Source: Moraxellaceae bacterium (GTDB taxonomy: Bacteria; Pseudomonadota; Gammaproteobacteria; Pseudomonadales; Moraxellaceae). From it: a stretch of 5,691 nucleotides of DNA. Each line of letters begins with the position of its first letter. Positions within the stretch are counted from its first letter, which is position 1. Positions 1 through 4,863 of this stretch are shown here, piece after piece. The stretch is taken from positions 1-5,691 of the forward strand of contig JASLCO010000045.1 in assembly GCA_030146505.1 (NCBI GenBank). The letters run 5' to 3'. The notes beneath the pieces were generated by a model that was not told the DNA's origin, made no database searches, and saw nothing but the letters and a program-made list of their open reading frames with translations. The translations under genes were made by a program, and so were the position numbers.

Positions 1-1886
1 CCATGGGCTTCTTCCCCGTGGACGAAGCCACCGTGGCCTACATGAAAGGCACCGGCCGCAAAGATGAAGAAGTGGAAGCCTTCGAAGCCTATTTCCGCGC
101 GCAGCAAATGTTCGGTGTCCCGAAAGCCGGCGAGATCGACTACACGCGCGTGCTCAGCCTGGACCTTTCCAGCATCGTGCCCTCGCTGGCCGGCCCCAAG
201 CGCCCGCAGGACCGCATCGAACTGCCGAAAATGAAAGACAGCTTCAACACGCTTTTCAGCAAGCCCATGACGGAAAACGGCTTCAACAAGAATGCCGGCG
301 ACCTGGGCAAGCGCTATGCCACCAAGCTCACCCTGCCGGCCAGCAAGCCCTTTGCCGCGCAGCGTCCGGACCGCCCGCTGTCACGCAATGAAGTGGAAAT
401 GATCGACAACCACCTCAATGCCAAACCGACTTCCATGCCGGGCGAAGCGATTGATCTCGGCCATGGCGACGTGCTGATTGCCGCCATCACCTCCTGTACC
501 AACACCTCCAATCCGGCCGTGCTGCTGGCGGCCGGCCTGCTGGCCAAGAAAGCGGTGGAAAAAGGACTGATCGTGAGCCCGCGCGTGAAGACCTCCTTCG
601 GCCCCGGCTCACGCGTGGTGCCGGAATACCTGAAAGCCGCCGGCCTGCAGGAATACCTGGACGACCTAGGCTTCAATGTCGTCGCCTTCGGCTGCACCAC
701 CTGCATCGGCAATGCCGGCGACCTTGCACCGGAATTCAATGAAACCATTGTCGAAAACGATGTCATCGCCGCCGCCGTGCTTTCCGGCAACCGCAACTTC
801 GAGGCACGCATACACCCGAACATCCGCGCCAACTTCCTGGCATCTCCGCCACTCGTGGTCGCCTTCGCCATTGCCGGACGCGTCAATATCGACATGAGCA
901 CCGAGCCCCTGGGCACAGGCACGGACGGCAAGCCGGTATTCCTGCGCGACATCTGGCCCACGAATGCGGAAGTGGAAAAGCTGCTGCCCATTGCGCTCAA
1001 TCCCGTCGTGTTCCGCGAACGCTATTCCGATTTCACCAAGGACAACGATCTCTGGAACAACATCCAGAGTGCGCACGGCAATGTCTATACTTGGCCGCAG
1101 TCCACCTATATCGCCAAGCCGCCCTTCTTCGAGGATTTCAAGATGCAGCATGGCGCGGTGAACGACATCCGGAACGCGCGCGCCCTGCTCCTGCTGGGCG
1201 ACTCCGTTACCACCGACCACATCTCGCCCGCCGGCTCCTTCCGCCCCACCACACCCGCCGGCAAGTACCTCACCGGACACGGCGTTAACCCCGCCGACTT
1301 CAACACCTACGGCTCGCGCCGCGGCAACCACGACATCATGATCCGCGGCACTTTCGCCAATGTGCGCGTGAAAAACCTCATGCTGCCCGCGAATGCCGAC
1401 GGCACACGCGTGGAAGGCGGCTACACCCTGCTGGACGGCCAGCAGACCACCGTCTTCGACGCCGCCATGGAATACATCAGGCGCGGCACGCCGACGGTCG
1501 TCTTCGCCGGCGAAGAATATGGCACCGGTTCCAGCCGCGACTGGGCCGCCAAGGGCACGCAGCTGCTCGGCATCAAGGCCGTGATCGCGCGCAGCTTCGA
1601 GCGCATACACCGCTCCAACCTCGTCGGCATGGGCGTGCTGCCCCTGCAGTTCAAGGGCGCCGATTCACTGGCTTCGCTGGGACTCAAGGGCGACGAGACT
1701 TTCGACATTCTCGGTGTGGAAGGAGAACTGAAACCGCAACAGGATTTGACGCTGGTCATCACGCGGGCGGATGGCACGCGACAAGAAGTCAGCGTGCTGT
1801 CGCGGATCGATACGGCGATCGAGGTGGATTACTACAGGCACGGCGGCATCCTGCCGTTTGTACTGCGGCAGATTCTGGCGAGCTGA
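1..1886 (+). CDS. acnA: Aconitate hydratase AcnA (5'-truncated by window edge)
   Basis: This is the C-terminal 627 residues of an AcnA/IRP1-type aconitase, the cytoplasmic TCA- and glyoxylate-cycle enzyme that interconverts citrate and isocitrate through cis-aconitate on a [4Fe-4S] cluster. Codons are in frame from base 3. The ATG there is an internal Met in the conserved GFFPVD segment, not a start. Counting from it, the cluster ligands are C165 (in SCTNTSNP) and C231 and C234 (in GCTTCIGN), with the 66-residue spacing of E. coli AcnA. The mobile C-terminal domain carries GDSVTTDHISPAGS from 399, YGSRRGNH at 436-443, the catalytic GTGSSRDW at 507-514 and SFERIHRSNL. By comparison with remembered E. 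coli AcnA, about 310 N-terminal residues lie outside. The segment between SLAGPKRPQDR (61-71) and C165 is about 40 residues longer than in E. coli. All visible key residues are intact, so the enzyme is probably functional. Promoter and regulation are not visible. Confidence 0.97.
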   Translation, partial: MGFFPVDEATVAYMKGTGRKDEEVEAFEAYFRAQQMFGVPKAGEIDYTRVLSLDLSSIVPSLAGPKRPQDRIELPKMKDSFNTLFSKPMTENGFNKNAGDLGKRYATKLTLPASKPFAAQRPDRPLSRNEVEMIDNHLNAKPTSMPGEAIDLGHGDVLIAAITSCTNTSNPAVLLAAGLLAKKAVEKGLIVSPRVKTSFGPGSRVVPEYLKAAGLQEYLDDLGFNVVAFGCTTCIGNAGDLAPEFNETIVENDVIAAAVLSGNRNFEARIHPNIRANFLASPPLVVAFAIAGRVNIDMSTEPLGTGTDGKPVFLRDIWPTNAEVEKLLPIALNPVVFRERYSDFTKDNDLWNNIQSAHGNVYTWPQSTYIAKPPFFEDFKMQHGAVNDIRNARALLLLGDSVTTDHISPAGSFRPTTPAGKYLTGHGVNPADFNTYGSRRGNHDIMIRGTFANVRVKNLMLPANADGTRVEGGYTLLDGQQTTVFDAAMEYIRRGTPTVVFAGEEYGTGSSRDWAAKGTQLLGIKAVIARSFERIHRSNLVGMGVLPLQFKGADSLASLGLKGDETFDILGVEGELKPQQDLTLVITRADGTRQEVSVLSRIDTAIEVDYYRHGGILPFVLRQILAS

Positions 1887-1904
1887 TGCAGGGCCATCTG
1901 CATC
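1885..1904 (+). other. Small stem-loop overlapping the acnA stop codon
   Basis: GATGCAG (1885-1891) pairs perfectly with CTGCATC (1898-1904) around a six-base loop, starting inside the acnA TGA. It lies just before the larger hairpin at 1911-1953. It may help protect the mRNA 3' end or add to termination. It has no T-tract, so a terminator role is only inferred. Confidence 0.4.
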
Positions 1905-1910
1905 CCATAG

Positions 1911-1953
1911 GCATCATGGCTCCGGCAAATACACCTTGCCGAGGCCATGATGC
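1911..1953. terminator. Hairpin between convergent genes, probable two-way transcript end
   Basis: GCATCATGGC (1911-1920) pairs perfectly with GCCATGATGC (1944-1953). After a T-G wobble and a C/A mismatch, CGGCAA (1923-1928) pairs with TTGCCG (1936-1941), leaving a seven-base loop. The hairpin sits between the stop of acnA (+) and the stop of the beta-barrel gene (-), 6 bases from the latter, so it can form in both transcripts. Neither side has a T-tract, so it is not a canonical intrinsic terminator. It could act as a 3' end stabiliser or a weak bidirectional terminator. Confidence 0.6.
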
Positions 1954-1959
1954 TGCAGC

Positions 1960-2469
1960 TCAGAAGTTGTAGAGAAGGTTGACCGCGATCTGGTCAACAT
2001 CCTGCTCGACAACGGTGTACTCGATTTCCAATGCACCTTTGCCGAAACGCAAACCTCCGCCGACGCCAAGGCTCATGCCACTGTCGCCTTCTTCATTGAT
2101 GAGGCCGACGCAACTGTCGCGCGATGTGAACTCTTCCCGCAGGAAACCAATCCTGCCCTTGAAGTAAGCCATACCGGAACTCCTGTAAGCCCCGTAAACA
2201 GCCGCCGTATCAAGCTCCAGCGTGCAATCGGGAAAAATCTTGTCGAGATCGAGATCACTGCCCGTAAAAGCCACCTCGACCGCAAAACCATTGGCAATGC
2301 GGTAGCCACCCATCAAGCCACCTGCCGCACCGCCACTCACATCGTCATCATCAATCTTGTGCTTGCCAGCCAGCAGACCGATATAAAAGCCCTGGTCTGC
2401 CCCCTCCCCGGCCCAGGCTGCGCCTGTTGTAAAGGCAAGCAGCAACAGCGCACACGTGATCCTCTTCAT
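1960..2469 (-). CDS. Small outer-membrane beta-barrel protein (porin/OmpA-barrel-like), secreted
   Basis: The protein has 169 residues. A classic Sec signal peptide (KR, then a hydrophobic stretch, ending AWA) is probably cleaved after A20. The mature chain alternates polar and hydrophobic residues in about eight strand-like stretches, for example FYIGLLAGKHK from 28, GLMGGYRIA, FAVEVAFTG, DTAAVYGAYRSS, AYFKGRIGFLREEF, SLGVGGGLRFG, ALEIEYTVVEQD and IAVNLLYNF. It ends in Phe, the usual C-terminal signal for BAM-dependent outer-membrane insertion. These traits fit an eight-stranded barrel of the OMP_b-brl/OmpA-barrel type, with no periplasmic peptidoglycan-binding domain. C82 and C120 lie in predicted loops or turns and could form a disulfide. 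The ATG is supported by AAGGAG at 2477-2482, seven bases upstream. The gene is divergent from the XRE regulator and convergent with acnA. Its ligand or role cannot be read from the sequence. Confidence 0.85.
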   Translation of the reverse strand: MKRITCALLLLAFTTGAAWAGEGADQGFYIGLLAGKHKIDDDDVSGGAAGGLMGGYRIANGFAVEVAFTGSDLDLDKIFPDCTLELDTAAVYGAYRSSGMAYFKGRIGFLREEFTSRDSCVGLINEEGDSGMSLGVGGGLRFGKGALEIEYTVVEQDVDQIAVNLLYNF

Positions 2470-2506
2470 ACCCCATCTCCTTGTTGTTTACAGGGCGGCA
2501 GGAATC

Positions 2507-2525
2507 AGCCGGCCTCTTGCCGGCT
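2507..2525 (-). promoter_or_regulatory. Stem-loop in the probable leader of the beta-barrel gene
   Basis: AGCCGGC (2507-2513) and GCCGGCT (2519-2525) form a perfect seven-base, GC-rich stem around a five-base loop. It lies about 38-56 bases upstream of the barrel gene's ATG. If transcription starts further upstream, the structure is in the 5' untranslated leader, where many outer-membrane protein mRNAs are controlled for stability or translation. The transcription start is not known, so the role is inferred. Confidence 0.35.
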
Positions 2526-2538
2526 CTCTCGCCACCAG

Positions 2539-2557
2539 TGTTCCCAATTCAGGAACA
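2539..2557. promoter_or_regulatory. Operator-like inverted repeat 1 (TGTTCC-N7-GGAACA)
   Basis: This is a perfect six-base inverted repeat around a seven-base AT-rich spacer (CAATTCA). It has exactly the same 6-7-6 geometry as the repeat at 2566-2584, and its half-site matches that one at four of six positions (YGTWCC). It lies between the divergent barrel gene and the XRE regulator, so a binding site for the XRE dimer is the natural reading. Binding itself is inferred. Confidence 0.55.
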
Positions 2558-2577
2558 AATGCAATCGTACCTTAAAT
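2549..2577 (+). promoter_or_regulatory. Weak candidate sigma70 promoter for the XRE regulator
   Basis: TTCAGG (2549-2554, three of six to TTGACA) and TTAAAT (2572-2577, four of six to TATAAT) are spaced by 17 bases in a locally AT-rich stretch. The -35-like element overlaps inverted repeat 1, and the -10-like element sits in the spacer of inverted repeat 2. A repressor bound at either site would therefore block polymerase. The predicted transcription start falls at about 2584, nearly on the ATG at 2586. The match is modest and the call tentative. Confidence 0.3.
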
Positions 2578-2584
2578 GGGTACG
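2566..2584. promoter_or_regulatory. Operator-like inverted repeat 2 (CGTACC-N7-GGTACG)
   Basis: This is a perfect six-base inverted repeat around the seven-base AT-rich spacer TTAAATG. Its centre is 27 bases from that of inverted repeat 1, and it ends one base before the preferred ATG of the XRE gene. The shared geometry and half-site suggest the same protein binds both. It could also form an RNA hairpin if transcribed. The palindromes are seen directly; regulator binding is inferred. Confidence 0.55.
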
Positions 2585-2585
2585 C

Positions 2586-2855
2586 ATGACTTACAGCATC
2601 TCGTCCGATGAAATGCAGGCACTGCGCGACTGGCTGCAGGCCCAGCGGGAAGCACAGGGCCTGTCAATGCGTGACCTGGCACTGCGACTCGACAAACCCC
2701 ACACCTATATCCACAAGGTGGAGCAGGGCGACCGCCGGCTGGATGTGGTGGAATACCTCTGGTACTGCGAAGCGCTGGGGATTTCCCCGGAAGCAGGCCT
2801 GGCCATCATGAGCAAGGCCCGCAAGGCTCGCCGGGCCAGTACGCAGAAATGGTGA
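2586..2855 (+). CDS. Small XRE-family helix-turn-helix transcriptional regulator
   Basis: From the ATG at 2586 the protein has 89 residues and is almost entirely one Cro/C1-type HTH domain, roughly residues 11-70. LRDWLQAQREAQGLS forms helix 1 and the turn, MRDLALRL is helix 2, KPHTYIHKVEQGDRRL is the recognition helix and following turn, and DVVEYLWYCEALGISP completes the fold. A basic tail (KARKARRASTQKW) follows. There is no sensor or catalytic domain. The start is uncertain. An in-frame ATG at 2559 has AGGAA close in front of it and would add nine residues, but it would put inverted repeat 2 inside the gene. The ATG at 2586 has almost no Shine-Dalgarno sequence, which could mean a leaderless or poorly translated mRNA. 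Autoregulation, and control of the divergent barrel gene, are the likely roles by analogy with such regulators. Confidence 0.85.
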   Translation: MTYSISSDEMQALRDWLQAQREAQGLSMRDLALRLDKPHTYIHKVEQGDRRLDVVEYLWYCEALGISPEAGLAIMSKARKARRASTQKW

Positions 2856-2904
2856 CGACATCACCCGCATGCTCCAGACCAGTAGGCATCTCCGGACTCC
2901 ACTC

Positions 2905-2930
2905 ATGGCGGGCGGGTTAAGCCACCCTAC
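2905..2930 (-). repeat. GTAGGGTGG-type intergenic repeat fragment
   Basis: Read on the minus strand, the segment begins GTAGGGTGGCTTAACCCGCC. From memory this resembles the widespread proteobacterial intergenic element that starts GTAGGGTGGG and folds back to CCCACC. Only a weak GGGT/ACCC pairing is visible here, so this looks like a short or decayed copy. A related sequence occurs at 4270-4306. It sits just upstream of the glycosyltransferase ribosome binding site. Confidence 0.35.
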
Positions 2931-2948
2931 AAACATCCGGGAGCGGCC

Positions 2949-3752
2949 ATGAAGGCCATCGTTTACCAGTCCTACCGCAGGGAAAACGTTCCGGCCTGGA
3001 TGCAGCAGTGCATGGACAGCGTGCGTGACTGGGCACGCCAATCGGGCCATGACTATCATTTTTCCGGTGACGAATTCCTGGCACTGGCGCCGGACTGGTA
3101 TCGCCGGAAAGCAGGACAGGAAATCTGTCCGGTGACTGATCTTTCGCGCCTGCTGCTGGCGCGGGAATTTCTGGCCGGTCCGTATGAACTGGCCATCTGG
3201 TTGGACGCCGACGTACTGGTATTCCGGCCGGATGCCATGCAGCTCTCCCTCCCGCAAGGTTTTGCCTTCACCCATGAAATGTGGACGCATCTGGGGGCTC
3301 ATGCCGAGCCGGTCATTACGCACAAGGTGAACAATTCGGTGATGCTGTTTGCCCGGAACAATGTGCATCTGGGATTTTTCATTGATGCCTGCCTGCAGAT
3401 CGCCCACCACAGGACAAGGCTGGGCAAGTTCGACGTCGGCACTGATTTTCTGAGCCGCCTGCGCAATATCCTGCCCTTCCCCTTGCTGGAAAGCGTCGGC
3501 ATGCTGAGTCCGCCACTGATGGCGGATATCGTGAATGGCGAATCCCGTTTCCTTGCACACTACGGCCACGCCCTGCCACAGGCCCTGGCCTGCGCCAATC
3601 TCTGTGCTTCTCTTCAGGGCCAGGACATACCCCACTTCTCCACGGACAACAGCACTTACGAAACCGTGGTCAGCAGGCTGCTGGAAACTCGTGGCGACAT
3701 CATCAACCGCGAGCGCAAGCCGGAGTACGCCAGGACAACGCAGCAGACATAG
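2949..3752 (+). CDS. Putative GT-A-fold glycosyltransferase with DxD motif
   Basis: This 267-residue protein has no signal peptide or membrane segment, so it is probably cytoplasmic or at the inner membrane face. Its layout matches nucleotide-sugar-dependent GT-A enzymes of the DxD-containing (GT8/GT32-like) type. TDLSRLLLAREFL (63-75) resembles the helix before the DxD strand. LAIWLDADVLVF (81-92) carries D86-A-D88, expected to hold the metal and sugar nucleotide. NNSVMLF (128-134) and GTDFLSRL (164-171) resemble the acceptor and catalytic-side motifs of these families. The start is supported by GGGAG at 2939-2943, five bases before the ATG. The gene stands alone, with no other polysaccharide or lipopolysaccharide gene beside it, so donor and acceptor cannot be inferred. 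It may be transcribed with the XRE gene (93-base gap), but nothing proves this. Exact family assignment is uncertain. Confidence 0.7.
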   Translation: MKAIVYQSYRRENVPAWMQQCMDSVRDWARQSGHDYHFSGDEFLALAPDWYRRKAGQEICPVTDLSRLLLAREFLAGPYELAIWLDADVLVFRPDAMQLSLPQGFAFTHEMWTHLGAHAEPVITHKVNNSVMLFARNNVHLGFFIDACLQIAHHRTRLGKFDVGTDFLSRLRNILPFPLLESVGMLSPPLMADIVNGESRFLAHYGHALPQALACANLCASLQGQDIPHFSTDNSTYETVVSRLLETRGDIINRERKPEYARTTQQT

Positions 3753-3764
3753 TGCGGCCCCCTT

Positions 3765-3787
3765 GTCCGCCTGATGGACGCTATAAT
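3765..3787 (+). promoter_or_regulatory. Promoter of yjdM with consensus -10 TATAAT
   Basis: TATAAT at 3782-3787 is a perfect sigma70 -10 element in the typical context GCTATAATGC, 33 bases before the yjdM ATG. No good -35 is seen at 16-18 bases; TTGTCC at 3763-3768 is only 13 bases away. A small inverted repeat, GTCC-N7-GGAC (3765-3779), sits just upstream of the -10 and could bind a regulator. Transcription should start near 3794, giving a leader of about 26 bases that includes a run of six T. Confidence 0.65.
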
Positions 3788-3819
3788 GCCGCTCCTTTTT
3801 TCGTCACCCCGAGCCCGTC

Positions 3820-4164
3820 ATGAGCCTGCTGCCTTCCTGCCCCCTGTGCCAGTCCACCTTCACCTATGAAGACGGTGCCATGCTGGTTTGCCCGGAATGT
3901 GCCCATGAATGGCCGCGCGATGGCGAAGCGGCCAGCAGCAATGAAGGCAGCCTTGATGTACGCGATGCCAATGGCAATCCGCTGGCCGATGGCGACAGCG
4001 TGACCATCATCAAGGACCTGAAAGTGAAAGGCGCTTCCGCCCCGCTCAAGGTGGGCACCAAGGTGAAGAACATCCGTCTGGTGGAAGGCGACCACAATAT
4101 CGACTGCAAGATCGACGGCTTCGGTGCCATGAAACTGAAATCGGAATTCGTGAAAAAGGCATGA
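3820..4164 (+). CDS. yjdM: YjdM/PhnA-family zinc-ribbon protein
   Basis: The protein has 114 residues, close to the 111 of E. coli YjdM (formerly PhnA), and is nearly identical to my recollection of it over the C-terminal half. An N-terminal zinc ribbon has C7-x2-C10 and C24-x2-C27 (CPLC and CPEC). A linker of about 15 residues follows, then the conserved small beta-barrel domain with DANGNPLADGDSV, TIIKDLKVKG, VGTKVKNIRLVEGDHNIDCK and the ending MKLKSEFVKK. The family was annotated as alkylphosphonate-uptake related, but no reaction is established. It is not the phosphonoacetate hydrolase that shares the name PhnA. No phn genes are nearby, so a phosphonate role is not supported here. The ribosome site is weak (GAG at 3811-3813), but the start matches the family. 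The gene is monocistronic, with its own promoter and terminator. Confidence 0.95.
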   Translation: MSLLPSCPLCQSTFTYEDGAMLVCPECAHEWPRDGEAASSNEGSLDVRDANGNPLADGDSVTIIKDLKVKGASAPLKVGTKVKNIRLVEGDHNIDCKIDGFGAMKLKSEFVKKA

Positions 4165-4174
4165 GGCAGGTAAA

Positions 4175-4203
4175 CCCGCCGGGATTTACCCGTGCGGGCT
4201 TTA
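4175..4203 (+). terminator. Intrinsic terminator after yjdM
   Basis: CCCGC (4175-4179) pairs with GCGGG (4194-4198). Stacked inside it, CGGG (4180-4183) pairs with CCCG (4189-4192), with one bulged T and a five-base loop. The stem is followed by CTTTAT. It starts 11 bases after the yjdM stop. The T-tract is short but the stem is GC-rich, a reasonable Rho-independent terminator. Confidence 0.7.
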
Positions 4204-4269
4204 TCCAGCGGAATTACTCCTTACGGCTCAAACCCGAAACAAACCCTACCGCAGAATCCATGCCCTGAC

Positions 4270-4306
4270 GCGTGGGTAAAGGCAAAGCATTTGCCCACGC
4301 TACGCC
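4270..4306. repeat. Hairpin-forming intergenic repeat (GTGGGCAAA...TTTGCCCAC type)
   Basis: GCGTGGGTAAA (4270-4280) pairs with TTTGCCCACGC (4290-4300), eleven positions with one G-T wobble, around a nine-base loop; TACGCC follows. The reverse strand reads GGCGTAGCGTGGGCAAATGC. From memory this matches a common proteobacterial intergenic element of the GTAGGGTGGGCAAA...GCCCAC type. It sits between the yjdM terminator and the ribosome site of the next gene, so it may lie in that gene's leader or upstream of its promoter. Confidence 0.55.
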
Positions 4307-4317
4307 ATCATCTTCAC

Positions 4318-4323
4318 AAGGAA
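4318..4323 (+). promoter_or_regulatory. Ribosome binding site fixing the start of the 177-residue gene
   Basis: AAGGAA lies six bases before the ATG at 4330. It decides the start, because the open frame continues upstream through the repeat and into the yjdM terminator with no convincing start there. Confidence 0.75.
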
Positions 4324-4329
4324 CTCTCC

Positions 4330-4863
4330 ATGCGCCCCTTCAGCGACGCCCAGATTGCTGCCGCCACCGCCATCGCCGGACTGGTGGACGGCGAACTCCA
4401 GGCCAGCGCCATGACACGCGTGCAGTGCTGCGCACGCATGGCGGGCACTTTCCTGTTCCGTTCCTATTCGCATGCCCTGAATCCGCAGGCGCCGGGAACG
4501 GTGCTGCGCACGCCGGTGGCCGGCCGTGGCGGTCCTGCCCTTGTCGGCCTGCTGGATGCCACGCTGGGCCGTCTCGGCATCACCGTGGACAGCAGCCGCA
4601 TCGACATGGAAAAACTGAAAGACGGCCAGGACGAAATAGGCTTCCTGTCCGCGCAAAAACTGCTGGAACCGCTGCTGACGCCCGTGAAGGAAAAACACGG
4701 GCTGGGCTATGAGGAAGCGGCACAGGCCTGTGCCGTGGCAACCGCCCTGCTGATCAAGAAGGCCGAAAGGCAACTGGATGTGGAAGCCGCCGTCAGCCGT
4801 GCGATCTATGCCTTTATCGAAGGCAGCAAGACAGTGCCGGCGCCACTGGCGACGAAGCATTGA
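4330..4863 (+). CDS. Conserved-looking hypothetical protein, 177 residues, function unknown
   Basis: I do not recognise this family. The product is 177 residues, soluble in appearance, with no signal peptide or membrane segment. It looks mainly alpha-helical: an Ala-rich N-terminal helix (SDAQIAAATAIAGLVDGELQ, 5-24), then TRVQCCARMAGTFLFRSY with adjacent C33-C34. A Pro/Gly-rich central loop follows (about 51-73), then ALVGLLDATLGRLGI, a segment ending in LSAQKLLEPLLTPVKEK (107-122), and a long Ala-rich helical C-terminus (YEEAAQACAVATALLIKKAE, 127-146). No catalytic motif is evident. Clear ribosome site, codon use like its neighbours, and a long frame all support a real gene. It follows the yjdM terminator, so it is probably transcribed separately. 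No terminator with a T-tract is visible after it; only a short TCCCC/GGGGA hairpin occurs at 4904-4917. Confidence 0.8.
   Translation: MRPFSDAQIAAATAIAGLVDGELQASAMTRVQCCARMAGTFLFRSYSHALNPQAPGTVLRTPVAGRGGPALVGLLDATLGRLGITVDSSRIDMEKLKDGQDEIGFLSAQKLLEPLLTPVKEKHGLGYEEAAQACAVATALLIKKAERQLDVEAAVSRAIYAFIEGSKTVPAPLATKH

Noticed and set aside
3..5. ATG at base 3 as the aconitase start
   Set aside because: It falls within the conserved GFFPVD segment, about 310 residues into the family alignment, so it is an internal Met of a gene cut by the window edge.
314..1777. Long open frames on the minus strand across acnA (up to about 314 residues)
   Set aside because: They lie wholly inside the aconitase gene, have Arg/Ala/Gly-biased compositions typical of GC-rich antisense frames, and show no family motifs.
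2664..3635. 323-residue minus-strand open frame across the XRE and glycosyltransferase genes
   Set aside because: It is antisense to two genes with recognisable domains, shows no domain of its own, and its start lacks a ribosome site. It is a high-GC shadow.
4192..4329. N-terminal extension of the 177-residue protein from an upstream non-ATG start
   Set aside because: It would begin inside the yjdM terminator and run through the hairpin repeat. The ATG at 4330 has a good AAGGAA site.
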